Assembly (NCBI RefSeq): GCF_040958095.1
Contig: NC_091185.1
Location: 14,998,666 to 15,062,665 of the forward strand
Length of the DNA: 64,000 nucleotides
Source of the DNA: Procambarus clarkii
Taxonomy: Eukaryota > Arthropoda > Malacostraca > Decapoda > Cambaridae
Reading direction: 5' to 3'
Shown in pieces: positions 9,356 to 23,700 of the stretch. The position numbers and the translations under genes were made by a program. The notes beneath the pieces are model-generated. The model was not told the origin of the DNA, ran no database searches, and worked only from the letters and a program-made list of their open reading frames with translations. How positions within the stretch are numbered: the first letter of the stretch is position 1; each line of letters begins with the position of its first letter.

Positions 9356-10075
9356 AGAAATTAATTACTCAACACAAAGCTGCTATTTGAACAATAGCAA
9401 ACACTGGCCCCAAACATGACTCGGTACTCTTACTTGAATCTTTGAGTATGATAGATATTAAGTCACTTCATATTCTCTCAAGTGTGTTCTATATGATAAA
9501 AACTTTGAACTGTAATGTCAATCCTGACTTTAAAGGCTTCCTAAAAGGTTGTTATAAAACCCATGGGCACCACACCAGAAACAAATACCTATTTGATATT
9601 TCTAGAGTGCAATTTATCCAAACTAGAAATGCTATGCAAATTTAGGGACCCGGAATGTGGAATGACCTCCCCAATCATGTCAAAAGCTGTATCTCTCTCA
9701 ACCAGTTAAAGAGAAAAACTAAGTTCTACCTAATAAACTCCATGTAACCGACCTTACCCCCTAAATGTTAACCCATGTCTTGCTATTTTCAAACAATATT
9801 GTTTGTTGTCCAACTTGTATAACTGCTGATTTCCACTATGTTCCCCTTCTTTTTCCCTTTTCATCTCGATTTATGCTTTGATCTCAATTACTTTAGTCTA
9901 AGTGTTTTTTGCCACTCCTTGCCCGCAACACTGTGCGTATTAGTGACTTTAGCCACTGTATGTACTAGCTCTTTCTAGACATCCAACATTATTTTTGTAA
10001 CTCATCTGGTACGTATGTACTTTTACCTGAATAAACATTTGATTTGATTTGATTTGCATTGATTTGATATATTGT
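9356..10075 (+). mobile_element. 5'-truncated non-LTR retrotransposon inserted in the minisatellite
   Basis: A plus-strand C-terminal RT tail (9442-9747) is followed by a 3' untranslated region, AATAAA at 10030-10035 and a short (TTGAT)n-like tail to about 10075. Minisatellite units resume on both sides. The 5' end is truncated, as usual for target-primed insertion. The insertion is younger than this part of the array. Confidence 0.75.
9442..9747 (+). pseudogene. C-terminal tail of a non-LTR reverse transcriptase
   Basis: One frame runs from 9442 to the stop at 9745-9747 with a single internal TAG at 9643-9645. Around that stop it reads HHTRNKYLFDISRV, then GPGMWNDLPNHVKS and LNQLKRKTKFYLINSM. 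The pattern of a charged stretch, G-P-x-x-W-N-x-L-P and a short Lys-rich end is typical of the extreme C-terminus of CR1/Jockey-type RT proteins. No catalytic residues are included. Confidence 0.7.
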
Positions 10076-12179
10076 TTGAATGTAAAGGAATCCTGTTATA
10101 TATATTGACGGATTATGACGGTGCTGCTATTGGTGTATTTCTTGAGTGCGATGGTGCGGCTGTTAATGTATTGCTTGAGTGTGACGGAGCTGTTGTTGAT
10201 GTATTGCTTGTGTGATGGTGCTGCTGTGAATGTATTGCTTGAGTGTTGGTGCTGCTGTTAATGTGTTGCTTGAGTGATATGGTGCTGCTGTTAATGTATT
10301 GCTTGAGTGTTTGTGCTGCCGTTATTGTATTGCTTGAATGGGATTGTGCTGCTGTTGATGTATTGCTTGAGTGTGACGGTGCTGCTGTTAATGTATTGCT
10401 TGAGTGTGAAGGTGCTGCTGTTAATATATTGCTTGAGTGGTGGTGCTGCTGGTAATGTATTGCTTAAGTGTGACGGTTCTGCTGTTAATGTATTGCTTGA
10501 GTGTGACGGAGCTACTGCTAATGTATTGCTTGTGTGATGGAGCTGCTGTTAATGTATTGCTTGAGAGGTGGTGCTGCTGTTAATGTATTGCTTGAGTGAT
10601 ATGGTGCTGCTGTTTATGTGTTGCTTGAGTCTGACGGTGCTGCTGTTAATATATTGCTTGATTGGGATGGTGCTGCTGTTGATGTATTGCTTGAGTGTGA
10701 CGGTGCTGCTGTTAATTTATTGCTTGAGTGTGACTGCGCTGCTGTTAATATATTGCTTGATTGGGATGGTGCTGCTGTTGATGTATTGCTTGAGTGTGAC
10801 GGTGCTGCTGTTAATGTATTGCTTGAGGGTGACGGTGCTGTTCTTACTGTTTTGCATGAGTGTGACTGTCTGCTGTTACTGTATTGCTTGAGTGTGAAGG
10901 TGCTGCTGTAAATGTATTGCTTGAGTGGTGGTGCTGTTGTTAATGTATTGCTTGAGTGTGATGGTGTTGCTGTTAATGTATTGCTTGAGGGGTGACAGTG
11001 CTGCTGTTGATGTATTGCTTGAGTGATGGTGCTGCTGTTAATGTATTGCTTGAGAGTGATGGTTCTGCTGTTAATGTATTGCTTGAATGGTGGTGCTGCT
11101 GTTAATGTATTGCTTGAGTGTGACTGTTCTTCTGTTACTGTATTGCTTGAGTGTAAAGGTGATGCTGTTAATGTATTGCTTGAGTGTAAAGGTGATGCAG
11201 TTAATGTATTGCTAAGTGGTGGTGCTGCTGTTAATGTATTGCTTGAGTGTGACGGTGATGCTGTTAATGTATTGCTTGAGTGTGACGGTGCTGCTGTTGA
11301 TGTATTGCTTAAGTGGTGGTGCTGCTGTTAATGTATTGCTTGAGTGTGACGGTGATGCTGTTAATGTATTGCTTGAGTGTGACGGTGCTGCTGTTGATGT
11401 ATTGCTTAAGTGGTGGTGCTGCTGTTAATGTATTGCTTGAGTGGGACTGTTCTGCTGTTTCTGTATTGCATGAGTGGTGGTGCTGCTGTTAATGTATTGC
11501 TTGAGTGATATGGTGCTGCTGTTAATGTATTGCTTGAGTGGGACGGTACTGCTGTTATTGTGTTGCTTGAGTGTGACTGTTCTGCTGTTACTGTATTGCT
11601 TGAGTGTGAAGGTGCTGCTGTTAATGTATTGCTTGAGTGTTGGTGCTGCTGTTAATGTACTGCTTGAGTGTGACGGAGCTGTTCTTGATGTATTGCTTGA
11701 GTGTTGGTGCTGCTGTTAATGTATTGTTTGAGTGTGACAGTTCTGATGTTAATTTATTGCTTAGGTGTGACGGTGCTGCTATTAATGTATTGCTTGAGTG
11801 TAACGGTGCTGCTGTTAATGTATTGCTCGAGAGTAATGGTGCGGCTGTTAATGTACTGCTTGAGTGTGACGGAGTTGTTGTTGATGTATTGCTTGTATGA
11901 TGGTGATGCTGTTAATGTATTGCTTGAATGTTGGTGCTGCTGTTAATATGTTGCTTGAGTGATATGGTGCTGTTGTTATTGTATTGCTTGAGTGTTTGTG
12001 CTGCCGTTATTGTATTGCTTGAATGGGATTGTGCTGCTGTTGATGTATTGCTTGAGTGTGACGGTGCTGCTGTTAATGTATTGCTTGAGTGTGAAGGTGC
12101 TGCTGTTAATATATTGCTTGAGTGGTGGTGCTGCTGGTAATGTATTGCTTGAGTGTGACAGTTCTGCTGTTAATGTATT

Positions 12180-12695
12180 GCTTGAGTGTGACGGAGCTGC
12201 TGCTGATGTATTGCTTGAGTGATGGATCTGCTCTTAATGTATTGCTTGAGAGGTGGTGCTGCTGTTAATGAATTGCTTGAGTGATATGGTGCTGCTGTTT
12301 ATGTGTTGCTTGAGTCTGACGGTGCTGCTGTTGATGTATTTCTTGAGTGTGACGGTGCTGCTGTTACTGTATTGCTTGAGTGAAAAGGTGATGCTGTTAA
12401 TGTATTGCTTAAGTGGTGGTGCTGCTGTTAATGTATTGCTTGAGTGTGACGGAGCTGCTGCTGATGTATTGCTTGAGTGATGGATCTGCTCTTAATGTAT
12501 TGCTTGAGAGGTGGTGCTGCTGTTAATGAATTGCTTGAGTGATATGGTGCTGCTGTTTATGTGTTGCTTGAGTCTGACGGTGCTGCTGTTGATGTATTTC
12601 TTGAGTGTGACGGTGCTGCTGTTACTGTATTGCTTGAGTGAAAAGGTGATGCTGTTAATGTATTGCTTAAGTGGTGGTGCTGCTGTTAATGTATT
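12180..12695. repeat. 258-bp tandem duplication inside the array
   Basis: The block starting with the GAGCTGCTGCTGATG unit near 12187 is repeated 258 bases later (near 12445) with the same order of unit variants, including the aberrant TGATGGATCTGCTC unit. It is not a multiple of 33 because short units are included. Confidence 0.8.
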
Positions 12696-15600
12696 GCTTG
12701 AGTGTGACGGTGATGCTGTAAATGTATTGCTTGAGTGTGACGGTGCTGCTGTTGATGTATTGCTTAAGTGGTGGTGCTGCTGTTAATGTATTGCTCGAGT
12801 GTGACGGTTCTGCCGTTATTGTACTGCTTGAATGGGACGGTGCTGCTGTTGATGTATTGCTTGAGTGTGACGGTGTTGCTGTTAATGTATTGCTTGAGTG
12901 TGACGGTGCTGCTGTTAATGTATTGCTTGAGTGGTGGTGCTGCTGTTAATGTGTTACTTGAGTGTGACGGTTCTGCTATTGCTTGAGTATGACGGTGCTG
13001 CTGTTGATGTATTGCTTGCGTGATGGTGCTGCGGTTAATGTATTGCTTGAGTAGTGGTGCTGCTGTTAATGTATTGCTTGAGTGATATGGTGCTGCTGTT
13101 AATGTATTGCTTGAGTGTGACGGTGCTGCTGTTAATGTATTGCTTGAGTGAGACGGTACTGTTGTTGATGCATTGCTTGAGTGATGGTGCTGCTGTTAAT
13201 GTATTTCTTGAGTGGTGGTGCTGTTGTTAATGTATTGCTTGAGTGTGATGGTGCTGCTGTTAATGTATTGCTTGAGTGTAATGGTGCTGCTGTTAATGTA
13301 TTGCTTGAGTGGTGGTGCTGCTGTTAATGTATTGCTTGAGTGTGATAGTGCTCCTGTTAATGTATTGCTTGAGTGGTGGTGCTGCTGTTAATGTATTGCT
13401 TGAGTGGGACTGTTCTGCTGTTGATGTATTCCTTGAATGGGACGGTGCTGCTGTTAATGTATTGCTTGAGTGTGACGAAGCTGCTGTTAATGTATTGCTT
13501 GAGTGTGATGGTTCTGCTGTTGATGTATTGCTTGAGTGTGACGGTGCTGCTGTTGACGTATTGCTTGAGTGATATGGTGCTGTTGTTAATGTATTGCATA
13601 AGTGGTGGTGCTGCTGTTGATGTATTGCTTGAGTGATATGGTGCTGCTGTTAATGTAATGCTTGAGTTGGACGGTACTGCTGTTATTGTGTTGCTTGAGT
13701 GTGACTGTTCTGCTGTTACTGTACTGCTTGAGTGTGAAGGTGCTGCTGTTAATGTATTGCTTGAGTGTTGGTGGTGCTGTTAATGTATTGTTTGAGTGTG
13801 ACAGTTCTGATGTTAATGTATTGCTTAGGTGTGACGGTGCTGCTGCTAATGTATTGCTTGAGTGTAACGGTGCTGCTGTTAATGTATTGCTTGAGTGTGA
13901 TGGTGCGGCTGTTAATGTATTGCTTGAGTGTGACGGAGCTGTTGTTGATGTATTGCTTGTGTGATGGTGCTGCTGTTAATGTATTGCTTGAGTGTTGGTG
14001 CTGCTGTTAATGTGTTGCTTGAGTGATATGGTGCTGCTGTTAATGTATTGCTTGAGTGTTTGTGCTGCCGTTATTGTATTGCTTGAATGGGATTGTGCTG
14101 CTGTTGATGTATTGCTTGAGTGTGAAGGTGCTGCTGTTAATATATTGCTTGAGTGGTGGTGCTGCTGTTAATGTATTGCTTGAGTGTGACGGAGCTGCTG
14201 CTGATGTATTGCTAGTGTGATGGTGCTGCTGTTAATGTATTGCTTGAGTGGTGGTGCTGCTGTTAATGTATTGCTTGAGTGATATGGTGCTGCTGTTTAT
14301 GTATTGCTTGAGTGACACGGTACTGCTGTTGATTTATTGCTTGAGTGATGGTGCTGCTGTTACTGTATTGCTTGAGTGTGAAGGTGCTGCTGTTAATGTA
14401 TTTCTTGAGTGGTGGTGCTGTTGTTAATGTATTGCTTGAGTGTGATGGTGCTGCTGTTAATGTATTGCTTGAGGGTGACGGTGCTGCTGTTGATGTATTG
14501 CTTGAGTGATGGTGCTGCTGTTAATGTGTTGCTTGAGTGTGATGGTGTTGCTGTTAATGTATTGCTTGAGTGGTGGTGCTGCTGTTAATGTATTGCTTGA
14601 GTGGGACTGTTCTGCTGGTACTGTATTGCTTGAGTGTGACGGTGCTACTGTTGATGTATTCCTTGAGTGGGACGGTGCTGCTGTTAATGTATTGCTTGAG
14701 TGTGACGGTGCTGCTGTTAATGTATTGCTTGAGATGTAGTACTGCTGTTAATGCATTACTTGAGTGTGACGGTGCTGCTGTTGATGTATATCTTGCGTGA
14801 TAGTGCTACTGTTAATGTATTGCATGAGTGGTGGTGCTGCTGTTAATGTATTGCTTGAGTGATATGGTGCTGCTGTTAATGTATTGCTGAGTGGGACGGT
14901 ACTGCTGTTATTGTGTTGCTTGAGTGTGACTGTTCTGCTGTTACTGTATTGCTTGAGTGTGAAGGTGCTGCTGTTAATGTATTGCTTGAGTGTTGATGCT
15001 GCTGTTAATGTACTGCTTGAGTGTGACGGAGCTGTTGTTGATGTATTGCTTGTGTGATGGTGCTGCTGTTAATGTATTGCTTGAATGTTGGTGCAGCTGT
15101 TAATATGTTGCTTGAGTGATATGGTGCTGTTGTTAATGTATTGCTTGAGTGTTTGTGCTGCCGTTATTGTATTGCTTGAATGGGATTGTGCTGCTGTTGA
15201 TGTATTGCTTGAGTGTGACGGAGCTGCTGCTGATGTATTGCTTGTGTTATGGTTCTGCTGTTAATGTATTGCTTGAGAGGTGGTGCTGCTGTTAATATAT
15301 CGCTTGAGTGGTGGTGCTGCTGGTAATGTATTGCTTGAGTGTGACGGTTCTGCTGTTAATGTATTGCTTGAGTGTGACGGAGCTGCTGCTGATGTATTGC
15401 TTGTGTGATGGTTCTGCTGTTAATGTATTGCTTGAGAGGTGGTGCTGCTGTTATTGTATTGCTTGAGTGATATGGTGCTGCTGTTTATGTGTTGCTTGAG
15501 TCTGACGGTGCTGCTGTTGATGTATTTCTTGAGTGTGACGGTGCTGCTGTTAATATATTGCTTGATTGGGATGGTGCTGCTGTTGATGTATTGCTTGAGT

Positions 15601-15889
15601 GTGACGGTGCTGCTGTTAATGTATTGCTTGAGGGTGACTGTATGTTGTTACTGTATTGCTTGAATGTGAAGGTGCTGCTGTTAGTATGTTGCTTGAGTGA
15701 TATGGTGCTGTTGTTAATGTATTGCTTGAGTGTTTGTGCTGCCGTTATTGTATTGCTTGAATGGGATTGTGCTGCTGTTGATGTATTGCTTGAGTGTGAC
15801 GGTGCTGCTGTTAATGTATTGCTTGAGTGTGACAGAGCTGCTGCTGATGTATTGCTTGTGTGATGGTTCTGCTGTTAATGTATTTCTTG

Positions 15890-18800
15890 AGAGGTGGTGC
15901 TGCTGTTAATGTATTGCTTGAGTGATGTGGTGCTGTTGTTAATGTATTGCTTGAGTGTTTGTGCTGCTGTTAATATATTGCTTGATTGGGATGGTGCTGC
16001 TGTTGATGTATTGCTTGAGTGTGACGGTGCTGCTGTTAATGTATTGCTTGAGGGTGACGGTGCTGTTGTTACTGTATTGCTTAAGTGTGACTGTATGCTG
16101 TTACTGTATTGATTGAATGTGAAGGTGCTGCTGTTAATGTATTGCTTGAGTGGTGGTGCTGTTGTTAATGTATTGCTTGAGTGTGATGGTGTTGCTGTTA
16201 ATGTATTGCTTGAGGGGTGACGGTGCTGGTGTAGATGTATTGCTTGAGTGATGGTGCTGCTGTTAATGTATTGATTGAGTGTGATGGTGCTGGTGTTAAT
16301 GTATTGCTTGAATGCTGGTGCTGGTGTTAATGTATTGCTTGAGTGTGACTATTTTGCTGTTACTGTATTGCTTGAGTCTAAAGGTAATGCTGTTAATGTA
16401 TTGCTTGAGTGTAAAGGTGATGCTGTTAATATATTGCTTAATTGGTGGTGCTGCTGTTAATGTATTGCTTGAGTGTGACGGTTCTGCTGTTAATGTAATG
16501 CTTGAGTGTGACGGTGCTGCTGTTGATGTATTGCTTGAGTGTGACGGTGCTGCTGTTAATGTATTGCTTGAATGTGACGGTGCTGCTGTTAATGTATTGC
16601 TTGAGTGGTGGTGCTGCTGTTAATGTATTACTTGAGTGTGACGGTTCTGCTGTTGATGTATTGCTTGAGTATGACGGTGCTGCTGTTGATGTATTGCTTG
16701 CGTGATGTTGCTGCTGTTAATGTATTGCTTGAGTGGTGGTGCTGCTGTTAATATATTGCTTGAGTGATATGGTGTTGATGTTAATGTATTGCTTGAGTGT
16801 GACGGTGCTGCTGTTAATGTATTGCTTGAGTGAGACGGTACTGCTGTTATTGTGTTGCTTGAGTGTGACTTTTCTGCTGTTACTGTATTGCTTGAGTGTG
16901 AAGGTACTGCTGTTAATGTATTGCTTGAGTGTTGGTGTTGCTGTTAATGTATTGCTTGAGTGTGACGGTTCTGCTGTTAATGTATTGCTTAAGTGTGACG
17001 GTGCTGCTGTTAATGTATTGCTTGATTGTGACGTTGCTGCTGTTAATGTATTGCTTGAGTGTGATGGTGCTGCTGTTAATGTATTGCTTGAGTGTGACGG
17101 TTCTGTTGTTGATGTATTGCTTGAGTGATGGTGCTGCTGTTAATATATTGGTTGAGTGTGATGGTGCTACTGTTAATGTATTGCTTGAGTGATGGTGCTG
17201 CTGTTAATGTGTTGCTTGAGTGATATGGTGCTGCTGTTAATGTATTGCTTGAGTGTGACGGTGCTGCTGTTGTTGATGTTTTGTTTGATGGTGACAGTGT
17301 TGCTATTAATGTATTCTTAGAGTGTGTCGGTGCTGCTGTTGTTGAGTTATTGCTTAAATGTGACGGTGCTGTTATTGTTGATTTATTGTTTGAGGGTGAT
17401 GTCTGCTGTTAACATATTGCTTCAGAGTAACGGTGCTTTATGTTAATATATTGCTTGAGTGGGACGTTGCTGCTGTTAATGTATTGCTTGAGTGTGATTG
17501 TGCTGCTGTTAATGTATTGCTTGAGTGTGAGGGTGCTGCTGTTAATGTATTCCTTGAGTGAGGGTGCTGCTGTTATTGTATTCCTTGAGTGAGGGTGCTG
17601 CTGTTAATGTATTGCTTCGGTGGGACGTTGCTGTTGTTAATGAATTGCTTGAGTGTGATGGTGCTGCTGTTAATTTATTGCTTGAGTGTGACGGTGCTGC
17701 TGTTAATGTATTGCGTAAGTGTTACGGTGCTGTTGTTACTGTATTGCTTGAGTGTTACTGTTCTGCTGTTACTGTATTGCTTGAGTGTGACGGTGCTGCT
17801 GTTAATGTATTGCTTGAGGGTGACGGTGGTGCTGTTGATGTATTGCTCGAGTGATTGTGCTGCTGTTCCTGTTTTGCTTGAGTGTGAAGTTGATGCTGTT
17901 AATGTATTGCTTGAGTGGTGGTGCTGCTGTTGATGTATTGCTTGAGTGTGACGGTGCTACTGTTGATGTATTGCTTGAGTGTGACGGTGATGCTGTTGAT
18001 GTATTGCTTGCGTGATGGTGCTGCTGTTAATGTATTGCTTGAGTGGTGGTGCTGCTGTTGATGTATTGCTTGAGTGTGACGGTTCTGCTGTTGATGTATT
18101 GCTTGAGTGTGACGGTGCTGCTGTTGATGTATTGCTTGCGTGATGGTGCTGCTGTTAATGTATTGCTTGAGAGGTGGTGCTGATGTTAATGTATTGATTG
18201 AGTGATATGGTGCTGCTTTTAATGTATTGTTTGAGTGTGACGGTGCTGCTGTTAATGTATTGCTTGAGTGAGACGGTACTGCTGTTATTGTGTTGCTTGA
18301 ATGCGACTGTTCTGCTGTTACTGTATTGCTTGAGTGTGAAGGTGCTGCTGTTAATGTATTGCTTGAGTGTGACAGTGCTGTCTTTACTGTATTGCTTGAG
18401 TGTGATTGTTCTTCTGTTACAGTATTGCTTGAGTGTGACTGTTTTGCTGTTACTGTATTGCTTGAGTGTGAAGGTGCTGCTGTTAATGTACTGCTTGAGT
18501 GTTGGTGTTGCTGTTAATGTATTACTTGAGTGTGACGGTTCTGCTGTTAATGTATTGCTTAAGTGTGACGGTGCTGCTGTTAATGTATTGCTTGAGTGAT
18601 GGTGCTGCTGTTAATGTGTTGCTTGAGTGATATGGTGCTGCTGTTAATGTATTGCTTGAGTGTGACGGTGCTGCTGTTGTTGATGTTTTGTTTGATGGTG
18701 ACAGTGTTGCTATTAATGTATTCTTAGAGTGTGTCGGTGCTTCTGTTGTTGATTTATTGCTTAAATGTGACGGTGCTGTTATTGTTGATGTATTGTTTGA

Positions 18801-21800
18801 GGGTGATGTCTGCTGTTAACATATTGCTTCAGAGTAACGGTGCTTTATGTTAATATATTCCTTGAGTGGGACGTTGCTGCTGTTAATGTATTGCTTGAGT
18901 GTGACGGTGCTGCTGTTAATGTATTGCTTGATTGTGACGTTGCTGCTGTTAATGTATTGCTTGAGGTTGACGGTGCTGCTGTTAATGTATTGCTTGATTG
19001 GTGGTGCTGCTGTTAATGTATTACTTGAGTGTGACGGTTCTGCTGTTGATATATTGCTTGAGTGTGACGGTGCTGCTGTTGATGTATTGCTTGCGTGATG
19101 GTGCTGCTGTTAATGTATTGCTTGCGTGTGACGGTGCTGGTGTTAATGTATTGCTTGAGTGTGACTGTTTTGCTGTTACTGTATTGCTTGAGTCTAAAGA
19201 TAATGCTGTTAATTTATTGCGTGAGTGTAAAGGTGATGCTGTTAATGTATTGCTTAAATGGTGGTGCTGCTGTTAATGTATTGCATGAGTGGTGGTGCTG
19301 CTGTTAATGTATTGCTTGAGTGATATTATGCTGCTGTTAATGTATTGCTTGAGTGGGGCGGTACTGCTATTATTGTGTTGCTTGAGTGTGACTGTTCAGC
19401 TGTTACTGTATTGCTTGAGTGTGAAGGTGCTGCTGTTAATGTATTGCTTGAGTGTGACGGAGCTGTTGTTGATGTATTGCTTGTGTGATGGTGCTGCTGT
19501 TAATGTATTGCTTGAATGCTGGTGCTGCTGTTAATATGTTGCTTGAGTGATATGATGCTGTTGTTAATGTATTGCTTGAGTGTTTGTGCTGCCGTTATTG
19601 TATTGCTTGAATGGGATTGTGCTGCTGTTGATGTATTGCTTGAGTGTGACGGTGCTGCTGTTAATGTATTGCTTGAGTGTGAAGGTGCTGCTGTTAATAT
19701 ATCGCTTGAGTGGTGGTGCTGCTGGTAATGCATTGCTTGAGTGTGACGGTTCTGCTGTTAATGTATTGCTTGAGTGTGACGGAGCTGCTGCTGATGTATT
19801 GCTTGTGTGATGGTTCTGCTGTTAATGTATTGCTTGAGAGGTGGTGCTGCTGTTATTGTATTGCTTGAGTGATATGGTGCTGCTGTTTATGTGTTGCTTG
19901 AGTCTGACGGTGCTGCTGTTGATGTATTTCTTGAGTGTGACGGTGCTGCTGTTAATATATTGCTTGATTGGGATGGTGCTGCTGTTGATGTATTGCTTGA
20001 GTGTGACGGTGCTGCTGTTAATGTATTGCTTGAGGGTGACTGTATGCTGTTACTGTATTGCTTGAATGTGAAGGTGCTGCTGTTAGTATGTTGCTTGAGT
20101 GATATGGTGCTGTTGTTAATGTATTGCTTGAGTGTTTGTGCTGCCGTTATTGTATTGCTTGAATGGGATTGTGCTGCTGTTGATGTATTGCTTGAGTGTG
20201 ACGGTGCTGCTGTTAATGTATTGCTTGAGTGTGAAGGTGCTGCTAGTAATATATCGCTTGAGTGGTAGTGCTGCTGGTAATGCATTGCTTGAGTGTGACG
20301 GTTCTGCTGTTAATGTATTGCTTGAGTGTGACGGAGCTGCTGCTGATGTATTGCTTGTGTGATGGTTCTGCTGTTAATGTATTGCTTGAGAGGTGGTGCT
20401 GCTGTTATTGTATTGCTTGAGTGATATGGTGCTGCTGTTTATGTGTTGTTTGAGTCTGACGGTGCTGCTGTTGATGTATTTCTTGAGTGTGACGGTGCTG
20501 CTGTTAATATATTGCTTGATTGGGATGGTGCTGCTGTTGATGTATTGCTTGAGTGTGACGGTGCTGCTCTTAATGTATTGCTTGAGGGTGACTGTATGCT
20601 GTTACTGAATTGCTTGAATGTGAAGGTGCTGCTGTTAGTATGTTGCTTGAGTGATATGGTGCTGTTGTTAATGTATTGCTTGAGTGTTTGTGCTGCCGTT
20701 ATTGTATTGCTTGAATGGGATTGTGCTGCTGTTGATGTATTGCTTGAGTGTGACGGTGCTGCTGTTAATGTATTGCTTGAGTGTGAAGGTGCTGCTGGTA
20801 ATATATCGCTTGAGTGGTGGTGCTGCTGGTAATGTAGTGCTTGAGTGTGACGGTTCTGCTGTTAATGTATTGCTTGAGTGTGACAGAGCTGCTGCTGATG
20901 TATTGCTTGTGTGATGGTTCTGCTGTTAATGTATTTCTTGAGAGGTGGTGCTGCTGTTAATGTATTGCTTGAGTGATATGGTGCTGCTGTTTATGTGTTG
21001 CTTGAGTCTGACGGTGCTGCTGTTGATGTATTTCTTGAGTGTGACGGTGCTGCTGTTAATATATTGCTTGATTGGGATGGTGCTGCTGTTGATGTATTGC
21101 TTGAGTGTGACGGTGCTGCTGTTAATGTATTGCTTGAGGGTGACGGTGCTGTTGTTACTGTATTGCTTAAGTGTGACTGTATGCTGTTACTGTATTGCTT
21201 GAATGTGAAGGTGCTGCTGTTAATGTATTGCTTGAGTGGTGGTGCTGTTGTTAATGTATTGCTTGAGTGTGATGGTGTTGCTGTTAATGTATTGCTTGAG
21301 GGGTGACTGTGCTGCTGTAGATGTATTTGTTGAGTGATGGTGCTGCTGTTAATGTATTGCTTGAGTGTGATGGTGCTGGTGTTAATGTATTGCTTGAATG
21401 GTGGTGCTGGTGTTAATGTCTTGCTTGAGTGTGACTATTTTGCTGTTACTGTATTGCTTGAGTCTAAAGGTAATGCTGTTAATGTATTGCTTGAGTGTAA
21501 AGGTGATGCTGTTAATATATTGCTTAATTGGTGGTGCTGCTGTTAATGTCTTGCTTGAGTGTGACGGTTCTGCTGTTAATGTAATGCTTGAGTGTGACGG
21601 TGCTGCTGTTGATGTATTGCTTGAGTGTGACGGTGCTGCTGTTAATGTATTGCTTGAATGTGACGGTGCTGCTGTTAATGTATTGCTTGAGTGGTGGTGC
21701 TGCTGTTAATGTATTACTTGAGTGTGACGGTTCTGCTGTTGATGTATTGCTTGAGTATGACGGTGCTGCTGTTGATGTATTGCTTGCGTGATGTTGCTGC

Positions 21801-23700
21801 TGTTAATGTATTGCTTGAGTGGTGGTGCTGCTGTAATATATTGCTTGAGTGATATGGTATTGATGTTAATGTATTGCTTGAGTGTGACGGTGCTGCTGTT
21901 AATGTATTGCTTGAGTGAGACGGTACTGCTGTTATTGTGTTGCTTGAGTGTGACTTTTCTGCTGTTACTGTATTGCTTGAGTGTGAAGGTACTGCTGTTA
22001 ATGTATTGCTTGAGTGTTGGTGTTGCTGTTAATGTATTGCTTGAGTGTGACGGTTCTGCTGTTAATGTATTGCTTAAGTGTGACGGTGTTGCTGTTAATG
22101 TATTGCTTGATTGTGACGTTGCTGCTCTTAATGTATTGCTTGAGTGTGATGGTGCTGCGGTTAATGTATTGCTTGAGTGTGACGGTTCTGTTGTTGATGT
22201 ATTGCTTGAGTGATAGTGCTGCTGTTAATATATTGGTTGAGTGTGATGGTGCTACTGTTAATGTATTGCTTGAGTGATATGGTGCTGCTGTTAATGTATT
22301 GCTTGAGTGTGACGGTGCTGCTGTTGTTGATGTTTTGTTTGATGGTGACAGTGTTGCTATTAATGTATTCTTAGAGTGTGTCGGTGCTGCTGTTGTTGAG
22401 TTATTGCTTAAATGTGACGGTGCTGTTATTGTTGATTTATTGTTTGAGGGTGATGTCTGCTGTTAACATATTGCTTCAGAGTAACGGTGCTTTATGTTAA
22501 TATATTGCTTGAGTGGGACGTTGCTGCTGTTAATGTATTGCTTGAGTGTGATGGTGCTGCTGTTAATGTATTGCTTGAGTGTGAGGGTGCTGCTGTTAAT
22601 GTATTCCTTGAGTGAGGGTGCTGCTGTTAACGTATTCCTTGAGTGAGGGTGCTGCTGTTAATGTATTGCTTCGGTGGGACGTTGCTGTTGTTAATGAATT
22701 GCTTGAGTGTGATGGTGCTGCTGTTAATTTATTGCTTGAGTGTGACGGTGCTGCTGTTAATGTATTGCGTAAGTGTTACGGTGCTGTTGTTACTGTATTG
22801 CTTGAGTGTTACTGTATTGCTTGAGTGTGACGGTGCTGCTGTTAATGTATTGCTTGAGGGTGACGGTGCTGCTGTTGATGTATTGCTTGAGTGATTGTGC
22901 TGCTGTTACTGTTTTGCTTGAGTGTGAAGTTGATGCTGTTAATGTATTGCTTGAGTGGTGGTGCTGCTGTTGATGTATTGCTTGAGTGTGACGGTGCTAC
23001 TGTTGATGTATTGCTTGAGTGTGACGGTGATGCTGTTGATGTATTGCTTGCGTGATGGTGCTGCTGTTAATGTATTGCTTGAGTGGTGGTGCTGCTGTTA
23101 ATGTATTGCTTGGGTGTGACGGTGCTGCTGTTAATGTATTGCTTGAGTGGTGGTGCTGCTGTTAATGTATTATTTGAGTGTGACGGTTCTGCTGTTGATG
23201 TATTGCTTGAGTGTGACGGTGCTGCTGTTGATGTATTGCTTGCGTGATGGTGCTGCTGTTAATGTATTGCTTGAGAGGTGGTGCTGATGTTAATGTATTG
23301 ATTGAGTGATATGGTGCTGCTTTTAATGTATTGTTTGAGTGTGACGGTGCTGCTGTTAATGTATTGCTTGAGTGAGACGGTACTGCTGTTATTGTGTTGC
23401 TTGAATGCGACTGTTCTGCTGTTACTGTATTGCTTGAGTGTGAAGGTGCTGCTGTTAATGTATTGCTTGAGTGTGACAGTGCTGTCTTTACTGTATTGCT
23501 TGAGTGTGATTGTTCTTCTGTTACAGTATTGCTTGAGTGTGACTGTTTTGCTGTTACTGTATTGCTTGAGTGTGAAGGTGCTGCTGTTAATGTACTGCTT
23601 GAGTGTTGGTGTTGCTGTTAATGTATTACTTGAGTGTGACGGTTCTGCTGTTAATGTATTGCTTAAGTGTGACGGTGCTGCTGTTAATGTATTGCTTGAG
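15890..23700. repeat. ~5.05-5.10-kb segmental duplication inside the array
   Basis: Blocks at about 15.9-18.6 kb recur at about 20.9-23.7 kb. The offset grows from 5,051-5,054 through 5,086 to 5,104 along the pair, showing a few unit-scale insertions or deletions since duplication. Shared rare variants (TCAGAGTAACGGTGCTTTATG, near 17420 and 22470) make the homology clear. Confidence 0.75.
19547..21150. repeat. 552-bp higher-order repeat, three copies
   Basis: The unit order starting GTGCTGTTGTTAATG then GTTTGTGCTGCCG recurs at about 19547, 20099 and 20651, exactly 552 bases apart. The third copy diverges at about 21150. A related block lies near 15110-15690. Copies differ by only a few bases. 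Confidence 0.8.
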
